NCBI GenBank assembly: GCA_002704045.1
Contig: PAFF01000009.1
Span: 1 to 12,702 of the forward strand
Reading direction: 5' to 3'
DNA from: Fidelibacterota bacterium
GTDB taxonomy: Bacteria; Fidelibacterota; Marinisomatia; SCGC-AAA003-L08; GCA-002704045
DNA: 12,702 nt
Shown piece after piece: positions 6,428 to 12,702 of this stretch (positions within the stretch are counted from its first letter, which is position 1; every line of letters starts with the position of its first letter). The position numbers and the translations under genes are program-made. Under the pieces are notes generated by a model that did not search any database, was not told where the DNA came from, and saw only the letters and a list, made by a program, of their open reading frames with translations.

Positions 6428-7825
6428 TTAGTTATTTAAAATAGTAGTTACTAATTGAATAATATCTAACACATTTAATTCTTGGTTATAGTCAAAATCA
6501 CCATACAAGTAAATACAATAAGTATTTGATGATACAAGAATTTCATCTACCAATAAAATCACATCAAAAATATTAATCGTTTCATCTAAATTAATATCCC
6601 CAATTTCTCCTACCTGACAGATAGCAAATTCTGTAATTACAGCCCGATGATCAGATGGCCAAGGATCACAATCATAAATATATGATTCTAATGGATATAA
6701 TTTTTGAATATCTCCTTGTTTATAGTATATCATATCTATTCGATCATGAATATCCCAACTATCAAAACTATCTTTAGGATAACCTGGAGACCAAGTTAAT
6801 CCAATATTATCATTTACATTTGGATAAACTTCTCTGAATGAATCATAAAATCCATTGTTTAAAAGAAATTCAGAAACTGGCCAATCTATTTCAAAACCAA
6901 AATTTTGATTTATATTATTGTTTTGCCAATCTAATGATGAAGGCGTATTATGATCTCCAACATATACAGTAGGTAAGTTTGGATTATTTAAAGGATTATT
7001 AATTATTTGATTGTAAATATTTAAGTTTTCTAAATATCTTGTGGATAGTTCATTATTAATAACTTCTTCAACTGAAACTCCTTCATATAAGTCATATGGT
7101 CCGTAAGGATATGCTGTTAAATGCGATGTAACAAATTTTATCATTTTAGATTCAGAGATTAGTAAATCTGCTCCGAGACCATACAAGTTATAATCATACG
7201 TATCAATTATAGGAAATCTTGAAATAATTGAAATATTGGATTCAGTAGGAGTTGAATATAATTGTTCATATCCATCAAAAGTATAAAGCAATGATTTGAT
7301 TTCATTAATTGAAGCGGGGTTAGTTTCCTGAAATCCAATCACATCTATATTCAATTGGAATATAATCTCTGCAACTCTATATAAACCTCCGAATCCATAT
7401 TGAGCGCTGTACCATGTATTAAATGTCATAACTTTAAATACATCGTTAAAATTAGATTCCTCAGATTCAATACAACCATCTATAATTGTAAATGGGTAAG
7501 AATCTATTAATTCATAATCGTTATTATAAAATAATCTTAGCTCGTAACTACCAGTTGGTAATGTTATCGGAGAAAAATTTACATAGCCTGAATCTAAGAA
7601 ATTGTAATTATTTTCTTGAGTCCCATCTGTATATTTCCAATAAAGGTATTCTTCATTGGGTGCATTGGATTGGAAAATACCTATCCAATCACTTCCATAA
7701 CTATCAAGTCTTGAAAAATGAGCCTCTATATGCTCTCCTACAATGAAAAAATCTTTATTTGATTCGATTACAACTTCAGAGAATGATAATCCAAATAATA
7801 TTAAAATTTTAAAAAATTTTCCCAT
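6428..7825 (-). CDS. Secreted endonuclease/exonuclease/phosphatase-fold enzyme with dockerin-like tail
   Basis: This 465-residue protein has a signal peptide at 1-16 and an N-terminal beta-sandwich (about 20-115, core D-W-I-G-I-F at 46-51 and G-S-Y-E-L-R-L-F at 92-99) of the kind that precedes secreted phosphoesterases. The EEP metallophosphoesterase domain spans about 128-393. All its usual catalytic positions are visible: Asn136 in M-T-F-N-T-W, Glu167 in G-F-Q-E, His225 in S-H-L, Asp281/Asn283 in G-D-H-N, Asp354 in R-I-D-M-I, and Asp382/His383 in P-S-D-H-R. This family cleaves phosphodiesters or phosphomonoesters (DNA, phospholipids, inositol phosphates); which one is undetermined, though a role in winning phosphate or sugars outside the cell fits the context. 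The dockerin-like tail (409-465) has a longer linker containing a Cys and more degenerate loops than its neighbours. The start ATG follows the leader block shared with the gene at 9424. Confidence 0.87.
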   Translation of the reverse strand: MGKFFKILILFGLSFSEVVIESNKDFFIVGEHIEAHFSRLDSYGSDWIGIFQSNAPNEEYLYWKYTDGTQENNYNFLDSGYVNFSPITLPTGSYELRLFYNNDYELIDSYPFTIIDGCIESEESNFNDVFKVMTFNTWYSAQYGFGGLYRVAEIIFQLNIDVIGFQETNPASINEIKSLLYTFDGYEQLYSTPTESNISIISRFPIIDTYDYNLYGLGADLLISESKMIKFVTSHLTAYPYGPYDLYEGVSVEEVINNELSTRYLENLNIYNQIINNPLNNPNLPTVYVGDHNTPSSLDWQNNNINQNFGFEIDWPVSEFLLNNGFYDSFREVYPNVNDNIGLTWSPGYPKDSFDSWDIHDRIDMIYYKQGDIQKLYPLESYIYDCDPWPSDHRAVITEFAICQVGEIGDINLDETINIFDVILLVDEILVSSNTYCIYLYGDFDYNQELNVLDIIQLVTTILNN

Positions 7826-7831
7826 AAAACA

Positions 7832-7849
7832 ATTTACATAACAAAAAAA
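7832..7849 (-). promoter_or_regulatory. Conserved leader block, copy 1
   Basis: On the minus strand the 18 bases TTTTTTTGTTATGTAAAT end six bases before the ATG at 7825 and are identical to those before the gene at 9424. Including the spacer and ATG, 25 of 27 bases match. An inverted repeat with 8-base arms (7882-7889 and 7848-7855) runs into the T tract, so it may combine a weak terminator for the upstream gene with a start-site leader. The function is unknown. Confidence 0.45.
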
Positions 7850-7889
7850 ATCTATGAAAGAGACTTATAAAAAAAACATAAATAGATTT
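7848..7889 (-). repeat. Inverted repeat before a T tract, possible weak terminator
   Basis: Arms AAATCTAT and ATAGATTT (8 bases each, 26-base loop) are followed on the minus strand by a T run. There is only one G-C pair, so the hairpin is weak. It lies 32 bases beyond the stop of the gene ending at 7922. The comparable gap at 9425-9493 has 6-base arms (9474-9479 and 9445-9450) before its T run. Confidence 0.35.
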
Positions 7890-7921
7890 AAAATATTACA
7901 TTCAATTCACAACTTAAGTAA

Positions 7922-9424
7922 TCAACCTAAAATTATATTGACTAGTTGTACTATATCTAAAATATTAATAATTCCATCTTCATTCAAATCAACACTTGTA
8001 TCATTTCCATTTACCAAAACAATATTAACCAAAAGTATAACATCTAAAATATTGATAATTCCATCATTATTAAAATCGCCTATTAAACTATCAATTTTTT
8101 TATAAATCCACGCTTTATTTGTTGATATAAATCCATTTGGATCAAATCCTCCAAAATAAATTGCATTCTCTCCTTCAAATGGGGACTTTACATAACATCT
8201 AGTTGCAACTAACTCAGGATCTGTGGATGTAATTAATTCATTTACTTGCTCCAAAACATATTCACCATTACTGTATCTTTTAGCATATAATGCTCCGCTA
8301 TAATAACCATTCCAGGACGGATAATCACCCCCAACGATTGTTGATTCAAAGCCAATTATATGATAAAAATCATTATCTAGATCATCAGATATTTTTAAAA
8401 ACTCATTATATGCACCTAATAAATAATTAACTGTAGTTCCTGGTAAATAATCTTCAACTAATAAAGAAATTTTGGTTTCATAGATCCTATCAAAACCACC
8501 ATTTTCATTTGGATCTAAACGAAATATTGTTCCTTTTGATTGACTGTTTGGACACCACATTAACAACATTGAATCATAATCCCCATTATTTAAAGCAGTC
8601 AATCCTCTAATACCTCCAACAGCAGGGTTAATATCATTATTTAAATCACTAAAATCATGAATTATAGTATAACTGGGATCAAACCCATTTATTCTTTTAT
8701 ATATTTTGTTTCCAGATGAAAAATATAACTCTTCATTGGCTACAACAATACCAAGAGGTCTCATATCTAATGCATTAATTTCCGGAACCTGGCTCCATTC
8801 AATTTTATTATCTAAATCTAAATTATATTTGCCTACAAATATTCCTTGAGTGCCAACAGACATAAATAGCATTTCAATACCAGTTATTTCATCATTGTAA
8901 ACCTGCATATCTCTAATTGAATAGCTCTCATTACCCATTGGTTGATCACCTTCATAAATCGTACTTATATTCCAAGTATTGTTTTCATCATTTCTAATAA
9001 ACGCACTTGCTGTTACAGGACCGAATACAAAATTTGAAGAAAAAGCTGCAGTGATTAATAAAGTATCAGGAGTTTCTAAACTGTTACCAAACATATCTTT
9101 GGTAAAAATAACTTGTTTTAAAATTTCCGGTCTTAGATAATATGAATCTAAGTTTAAATCAACAATCCAATCATCATTAGGATCACTGAGTTTTAATATT
9201 TGAGCCCATCCAAAATTAATATCATTTCCACCATAAAATATATTAAGCTCATCCTGCCAGTAACCAACTGATGCAAATAATTCATTTTTGTGAGTAACTA
9301 ATTGAAGTACTTCAGACCCACCCATATAATTATTGTTTTCGTCTAAAGTACCAGAAGAAAAAGAATTTTCCCAAACTTGTGCGCTCGTTAAGACAAAAAA
9401 TATCTGGAATATGTATTTTTTCAT
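7922..9424 (-). CDS. Secreted protein of unknown function, probable beta-propeller, with dockerin-like tail
   Basis: I do not recognise a named family for this 500-residue protein. A signal peptide spans 1-15 (cut after S-A). The middle (about 30-440) is rich in short beta-strand patterns with repeated 'measured value' motifs such as E-L-F-A-S-V-G-Y-W, E-M-L-F-M-S-V-G-T-Q-G, E-L-Y-F-S-S-G-N-K-I-Y and Y-S-G-A-L-Y, spaced as in a propeller. There is no obvious catalytic triad or metal site, and only two cysteines. The dockerin-like tail at 449-500 is the most regular in the window: two nearly identical G-I-I-N-I-L-D loops. It sits between the GH16 pair and the phosphoesterase, so a glycan-binding or structural role in the same secreted set is plausible but is inference. 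The ATG at 9424 is preceded by the conserved leader block and no Shine-Dalgarno. Confidence 0.82.
   Translation of the reverse strand: MKKYIFQIFFVLTSAQVWENSFSSGTLDENNNYMGGSEVLQLVTHKNELFASVGYWQDELNIFYGGNDINFGWAQILKLSDPNDDWIVDLNLDSYYLRPEILKQVIFTKDMFGNSLETPDTLLITAAFSSNFVFGPVTASAFIRNDENNTWNISTIYEGDQPMGNESYSIRDMQVYNDEITGIEMLFMSVGTQGIFVGKYNLDLDNKIEWSQVPEINALDMRPLGIVVANEELYFSSGNKIYKRINGFDPSYTIIHDFSDLNNDINPAVGGIRGLTALNNGDYDSMLLMWCPNSQSKGTIFRLDPNENGGFDRIYETKISLLVEDYLPGTTVNYLLGAYNEFLKISDDLDNDFYHIIGFESTIVGGDYPSWNGYYSGALYAKRYSNGEYVLEQVNELITSTDPELVATRCYVKSPFEGENAIYFGGFDPNGFISTNKAWIYKKIDSLIGDFNNDGIINILDVILLVNIVLVNGNDTSVDLNEDGIINILDIVQLVNIILG
7955..8077 (-). repeat. Direct repeat encoding the two dockerin loops
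   Basis: Two 36-base units, 7955-7990 and 8042-8077, start 87 bases apart and match at 32 of 36 positions. They encode the duplicated calcium loops of the tail. The same design recurs more loosely at the ends of the five other tagged genes. The closeness at DNA level suggests recent internal duplication or gene conversion, or just biased codon use on a constrained motif. Confidence 0.8.
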
Positions 9425-9430
9425 AAAATT

Positions 9431-9448
9431 ATTTACATAACAAAAAAA
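9431..9448 (-). promoter_or_regulatory. Conserved leader block, copy 2
   Basis: The same 18 bases as at 7832-7849 end six bases before the ATG at 9424, again directly after an inverted repeat whose distal arm overlaps the T run. It could be a translation leader, a processing site or part of a promoter; it does not fit a consensus sigma70 promoter. Confidence 0.45.
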
Positions 9449-9493
9449 CTATTAAATAAGCTTGTAACTTTAGAGTTTTAAAAATTAAAATTT

Positions 9494-11149
9494 TTAACCT
9501 AAAATTAATTCTATCATTAAAACTACATCCATAACATCAATTGAACCATCACTATTAAAATCAGCAACTGAATTATACCCATTATATTCTGTGATAATAC
9601 CAACTAATATTATTACATCTAAAATATCTATATGATTATCTTGATTTAAATCTCCTAAAAGATCTTCAATTGTACCCCCATCCCAATAGATATCATCTAA
9701 TGCAAATTCACAGTTAGTACCATTTGTTTCTAAAATAACAAATTGATAACTTAACATTCTCAAATCAATTAATTCTCCTCTAATATCACTAATTGGAATT
9801 GAAGCTTGTCCCCATTCGCTATTTCGGGATAAACCATAAGTTAATTGGTTAGAAGGAAAATTTACATATGATTGATTTCCCCAAGTATCAATGATTCCAA
9901 CTTGAAAAGATACATTTGAAGGAATCTTAATTCTAAAATTTAAAAATCCCTCTTCATAATTACTCATATTAACTGGTTGAATTGACATTATTCCAGCACC
10001 AAACCATCCAGCACCAGTAGTTGACCACGATATTCCATTTTCACCTTCAAATGGAGGAATTGAGCCATCAGTTAAAGTGCCTTCCCATACATATATATGT
10101 GAATCTACTTCAGGTACTAAACTATTATAGATTGATGTATTATCTGTAAATAATCCTAATGATTCACCTTCTACATTTGGTGGACCTAAATGAACATTAC
10201 CTTTGTTATTCCATTCAAAAACTTTTATATAGTCAACATACATGCTAGCAGGCATAGTCATTGAAATTGGTAATCCATTACCACCAATATAGTTTGCGTC
10301 TGTAAATAACCCCCCAATTGCCAAATTTGCAATTAGATAAAAGGGTTTTAAAAATTCATTCGACTCATCATTAATTTGCATTGGCTCAGTATACAAATCA
10401 TATTCAATCTCGTTATCAATAACTGTAAATCTTATGCTCTCATCATCCCAATATATACGATATATAACAAATCTATCGTTTAGAGGATTTTCATAATTAT
10501 AATAAGGCCTACAATCATCATCGTCTGGGTCCCATGAAATACTTGCTGCTCCAGAAGGATTGTCTGGCGTTACAGCATCGTCAGAATAAAAAATAGCATT
10601 AGCCCCTACAACCTGATTGACATTCGAATTATTTAATCCATTGCCTCCATTATGCTCATCATGCAAATCTCTAAAAGATTGTCTAGAACCCATTTCCATC
10701 ATATCTATCTCACCATTACGTGGCCAAGCATAATTTGATGTACCTAACAACCATATTGCAGGCCATCCTCCTAAATCTAAATCAGGTATGCTAACTCTTG
10801 ATTCTATAACACCGTATTGAACTGAAATATTTGATTTAGAAATTACCTTGCCAGATGTATAATTTAAGGGATTACCCCATTGATCTGTAATTTCTTGTCC
10901 GGTTTCATTTTTAGCAAAAATATGCAAAGCATTATTATTCGGTTCACTAGGAATCGGTGAGATACTTACATTTTCTTCTTTATAATATTGCAATTCTCCA
11001 TTACCCCATCCCCAAGAACCATTACCCGTAATCTTAATCCAATTATCTAAATCATTAAAGTTTTCTTCCCAAATCAAATCTCCAATCTGAGAAAATATGA
11101 AATTAATAGGTAAGAATAATAATAATATCAATTTTTTGTTTTTTTTCAA
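9494..11149 (-). CDS. Secreted GH16 beta-glucanase with ExoP-like module and dockerin-like tail
   Basis: This enzyme probably hydrolyses beta-1,3- or mixed-linkage glucans such as laminarin outside the cell. Using TTG at 11149 as residue 1 gives 551 residues and a textbook signal peptide (M-K-K-N-K-K, then a leucine core, cut near F-S-Q at 19-21) with GAGG 11 bases upstream. An in-frame GTG at 11224 would add 25 polar residues before it and is less likely. The GH16 domain (about 25-317) has W-G-N-G-E-L-Q-Y, G-G-W-P-A-I-W-L-L-G and the catalytic G-E-I-D-M-M-E (Glu147 nucleophile, Asp149, Glu152 acid/base). An acidic insertion with D-P-D-D-D-D follows. A beta-sandwich at 331-498, with W-S-T-T-G-A-G-W-F-G-A-G, N-F-R-I-K-I-P and ending F-A-L-D-D-I-Y-W, resembles the galactose-binding-like module of ExoP-type glucanases. 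The dockerin-like tail is 499-551. Confidence 0.87.
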   Translation of the reverse strand: MKKNKKLILLLFLPINFIFSQIGDLIWEENFNDLDNWIKITGNGSWGWGNGELQYYKEENVSISPIPSEPNNNALHIFAKNETGQEITDQWGNPLNYTSGKVISKSNISVQYGVIESRVSIPDLDLGGWPAIWLLGTSNYAWPRNGEIDMMEMGSRQSFRDLHDEHNGGNGLNNSNVNQVVGANAIFYSDDAVTPDNPSGAASISWDPDDDDCRPYYNYENPLNDRFVIYRIYWDDESIRFTVIDNEIEYDLYTEPMQINDESNEFLKPFYLIANLAIGGLFTDANYIGGNGLPISMTMPASMYVDYIKVFEWNNKGNVHLGPPNVEGESLGLFTDNTSIYNSLVPEVDSHIYVWEGTLTDGSIPPFEGENGISWSTTGAGWFGAGIMSIQPVNMSNYEEGFLNFRIKIPSNVSFQVGIIDTWGNQSYVNFPSNQLTYGLSRNSEWGQASIPISDIRGELIDLRMLSYQFVILETNGTNCEFALDDIYWDGGTIEDLLGDLNQDNHIDILDVIILVGIITEYNGYNSVADFNSDGSIDVMDVVLMIELILG

Positions 11150-11171
11150 AGTCTGTAATTCCTCATTTATA

Positions 11172-11192
11172 AAATGAAATTTAATTTCATTT
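11172..11192 (-). repeat. Perfect hairpin in the leader of the second GH16 gene
   Basis: Nine-base arms AAATGAAAT and ATTTCATTT flank a 3-base loop, about 22 bases before the TTG start at 11149 and just before the GAGG ribosome binding site. With the TTG start this is untranslated leader. Low GC makes the hairpin weak, so any effect on translation is speculative. Confidence 0.4.
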
Positions 11193-11233
11193 CGTTTATA
11201 TAAATTATCGTTTGATATTTTCACTATCTCTAA

Positions 11234-11239
11234 ATTATA
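11234..11239 (-). promoter_or_regulatory. Possible -10 box for the second GH16 gene
   Basis: A perfect TATAAT stands on the minus strand in the 118-base gap after the first GH16 gene. Transcription would start near 11227, leaving almost no leader for the GTG at 11224 but about 78 bases for the preferred TTG at 11149. No good -35 box is present at 16-18 bases, so this is tentative. Confidence 0.3.
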
Positions 11240-11342
11240 CAGAACTTAACATCAAATAAAAAACTATGTAAATGATTTATATACTCAAAATTGAATTAAT
11301 GAAATTCGATATTAAGTTTAACTTTGTCTATTAAAAGAAAAT

Positions 11343-12702
11343 TTAATTAATAATAATTTCAATTAGTAGTATTATATCTAAAATATCAATATTACTATCA
11401 TTATTAAGATCTGCGTGAGAATTATATTCACTAAAACCATCTAAAATAATGGATACAACCAATACCGCATCTAATATGTTAACTGTACCATCATCGTTTA
11501 TATCACCTAAAATAATATCAAATTCCGATAGTTGACAAGATCCAAAAATATATGGTCCTAAAACTAAATCTATATCTGAAAAAGTAAACTGTCGATCATT
11601 CCATTCACCAAATCCGCAATCTTCAGACAAATCTGGTTCCCATCCTGGGCTATCCCAATAATCATAAAATCCATTTTTGAATTTGTAGGTATAAGTGCCT
11701 GGTAATATATCCATTGTTAACTCCCAAATATTATTACCTATATCCGACATTAACAAACCCGTAGGACCTGCCAACTGTATATCGGAGCCTGAAACATAAA
11801 CGCCCGTTTCATTGACATCTTCGTTTTGCATATCTACCAAAAAGGTAACCTTTGGTGCTAATGGAATATCAATACAATTTCCATTTTCACATATTTGGTT
11901 ATTCTCACAAATAATATCAATGCATGAATTTTGATTTTCATAAATTCTTATGTAATCAATTTCCATAGAACTATCATCAAAACTGGGACTAATACTTGGT
12001 AAAATAGCAATATTTAATAATAGATACATTTCTGAATCAAATGGCCAAGTATCTAAGTTATAAGTTCCCGGACTATAAATATAATGGATGTTATCATCTA
12101 CGCTAAAAATCATCTCTTCCTCATACCATTCAAAAGTATAAATATGAAATTCACTTGATACATTTGATATATATTGTCCACCTAAATTAACTGTACCTCC
12201 AAAACTTGAAGGAGTATGAATAGCACTTTGAATATAATTTTGATTAGACCCCCAATGCTCCATAATATCTACTTCACCACAATTAGGCCAAGGCGTATTT
12301 CCATATCCTAATGTCTGCCAATATGCTCCGGGCTCATCAATATTTTTCCCCAACATCCAAAGAGCAGGCCAGGTGCCATTGCCTTCTGGAAGTTTTGCTC
12401 TAATTTCAACTTTCCCATATTTAAAAGCGTATTTTGAGTTCAATCTTGCAGAAGTATATTGTTTGGTATATCCTTGATCAGTATATGTTTCATTCTTAGC
12501 AATTATTTTTAATGTACCATTGCTTACAAAAGAATTATCTATACGATCTGTGTAATGTTGAATTTCTCCATTGTACCAGCTACCTGATTGTGGAATCTGT
12601 GTTTGATGGAACCAATTATCTGAATTAACCTCACCATTCTGTTCAAATTCATCAGACCACACTAGTTCCCATTCTTGTGTCATAACAATACTTAAAATAA
12701 AA
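11343..12702 (-). CDS. Secreted GH16 laminarinase-like glucanase with VTFxVDM module and dockerin-like tail, 5' end cut
   Basis: The frame is open to the right edge: codons before the ATG at 12683 read F-I-L-S-I-V, the end of a signal peptide, so the real start lies outside and the mature protein begins near T-Q-E-W. Numbering from that ATG, the GH16 domain covers about 5-250, with W-S-D-E-F at 9-13, Y-N-G-E-I-Q-H-Y at 37-44, W-P-A-L-W-M-L-G at 105-112 and the catalytic G-E-V-D-I-M-E at 136-142 (Glu137, Asp139, Glu142). A short Cys-rich segment (Cys254-Cys270) follows. Next is an E-set-like glucan-binding module (277-383) with V-T-F-L-V-D-M, P-G-T-Y-T-Y-K-F and W-N-D-R-Q-F-T, and finally the dockerin-like tail 393-446. 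It probably cleaves beta-1,3-glucan of algal origin. It leads the tagged cluster in this window; 118 bases separate it from the second GH16. Confidence 0.88.
   Translation of the reverse strand, partial: FILSIVMTQEWELVWSDEFEQNGEVNSDNWFHQTQIPQSGSWYNGEIQHYTDRIDNSFVSNGTLKIIAKNETYTDQGYTKQYTSARLNSKYAFKYGKVEIRAKLPEGNGTWPALWMLGKNIDEPGAYWQTLGYGNTPWPNCGEVDIMEHWGSNQNYIQSAIHTPSSFGGTVNLGGQYISNVSSEFHIYTFEWYEEEMIFSVDDNIHYIYSPGTYNLDTWPFDSEMYLLLNIAILPSISPSFDDSSMEIDYIRIYENQNSCIDIICENNQICENGNCIDIPLAPKVTFLVDMQNEDVNETGVYVSGSDIQLAGPTGLLMSDIGNNIWELTMDILPGTYTYKFKNGFYDYWDSPGWEPDLSEDCGFGEWNDRQFTFSDIDLVLGPYIFGSCQLSEFDIILGDINDDGTVNILDAVLVVSIILDGFSEYNSHADLNNDSNIDILDIILLIEIIIN

Noticed and set aside
7854..8105. Plus-strand open frame with repeated K-I-L-I-I-P-S motifs
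   Set aside because: The repetition is the antisense image of the dockerin direct repeat at 7955-8077, not a separate gene.
9445..9479. Terminator between the second GH16 and the unknown propeller gene
   Set aside because: The arms are only six A/T-rich bases with a 23-base loop; too weak to call as a terminator on its own.
11150..11224. N-terminal extension of the second GH16 from a GTG start
   Set aside because: It would place 25 polar residues before an ideal signal peptide, and the stretch holds a perfect hairpin and a GAGG site that fit an untranslated leader.
12681..12683. ATG taken as the true start of the first GH16 gene
   Set aside because: The upstream in-frame codons to the window edge encode a hydrophobic run with no stop, and starting here would remove the signal peptide found on all the sister proteins.
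1..12702. CRISPR arrays, insertion sequences, tRNA or rRNA genes
   Set aside because: No regularly spaced repeats, transposase-like frames, cloverleaf sequences or rRNA segments were seen; the only strong repeats are those encoding dockerin loops.

Overview
The window is AT-rich, and every gene I can support lies on the minus strand, so transcription runs from position 12702 towards 1. There is no gene-free stretch over 300 bases; the longest gap is 143 bases (1797-1939), holding a terminator and a leader. Six consecutive proteins (3534-12702) end in the same C-terminal module of about 52-57 residues: two dockerin-like calcium loops (pattern D-x-N-x-D-G-x-h-N-h-x-D) with an LVN-I-ILx ending, following secreted catalytic or propeller domains. 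This ending, the low GC, the modules also common in marine algae and marine bacteria (VTFxVDM, GDGICC, ETSW) and the algal-polysaccharide enzymes suggest a free-living marine bacterium of the Candidatus Marinimicrobia (SAR406) / FCB type. That assignment is inference; no rRNA or marker gene is present.

Layout in transcription order. First come two laminarinase-type GH16 glucanases with different accessory modules (11343-12702, cut by the window edge at its 5' end, and 9494-11149). Next are an unrecognised secreted protein, probably a beta-propeller (7922-9424), a secreted endonuclease/exonuclease/phosphatase-fold enzyme (6428-7825), a PETase/cutinase-like alpha/beta hydrolase (5241-6377), and an NHL-like propeller interrupted by two small modules (3534-5138). 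All six carry the dockerin-like tail. Six bases after the last one begins a pirin-family protein with an export-like N-terminus (2412-3527). A sigma70-like promoter and strong ribosome binding site then lead into a small four-helix membrane protein resembling the channel half of MotA (1940-2335), closed by a hairpin-plus-T terminator. A separate unit follows: an FMN nitroreductase-family protein (1089-1796) and, 18 bases on, a secreted GH57-like glycosidase cut by the left edge (1-1070).

Taken together, 3534-12702 reads as a locus of secreted, similarly tagged degradative enzymes acting on beta-glucan, ester and phosphoester bonds plus two probable binding or scaffold propellers. The shared tail probably serves a common sorting or assembly step whose partner is not in this window. 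Signs of shared control are few: an almost identical AT-only leader precedes two of the genes. The secreted genes mostly lack Shine-Dalgarno sequences, while the MotA-like and nitroreductase genes have them.
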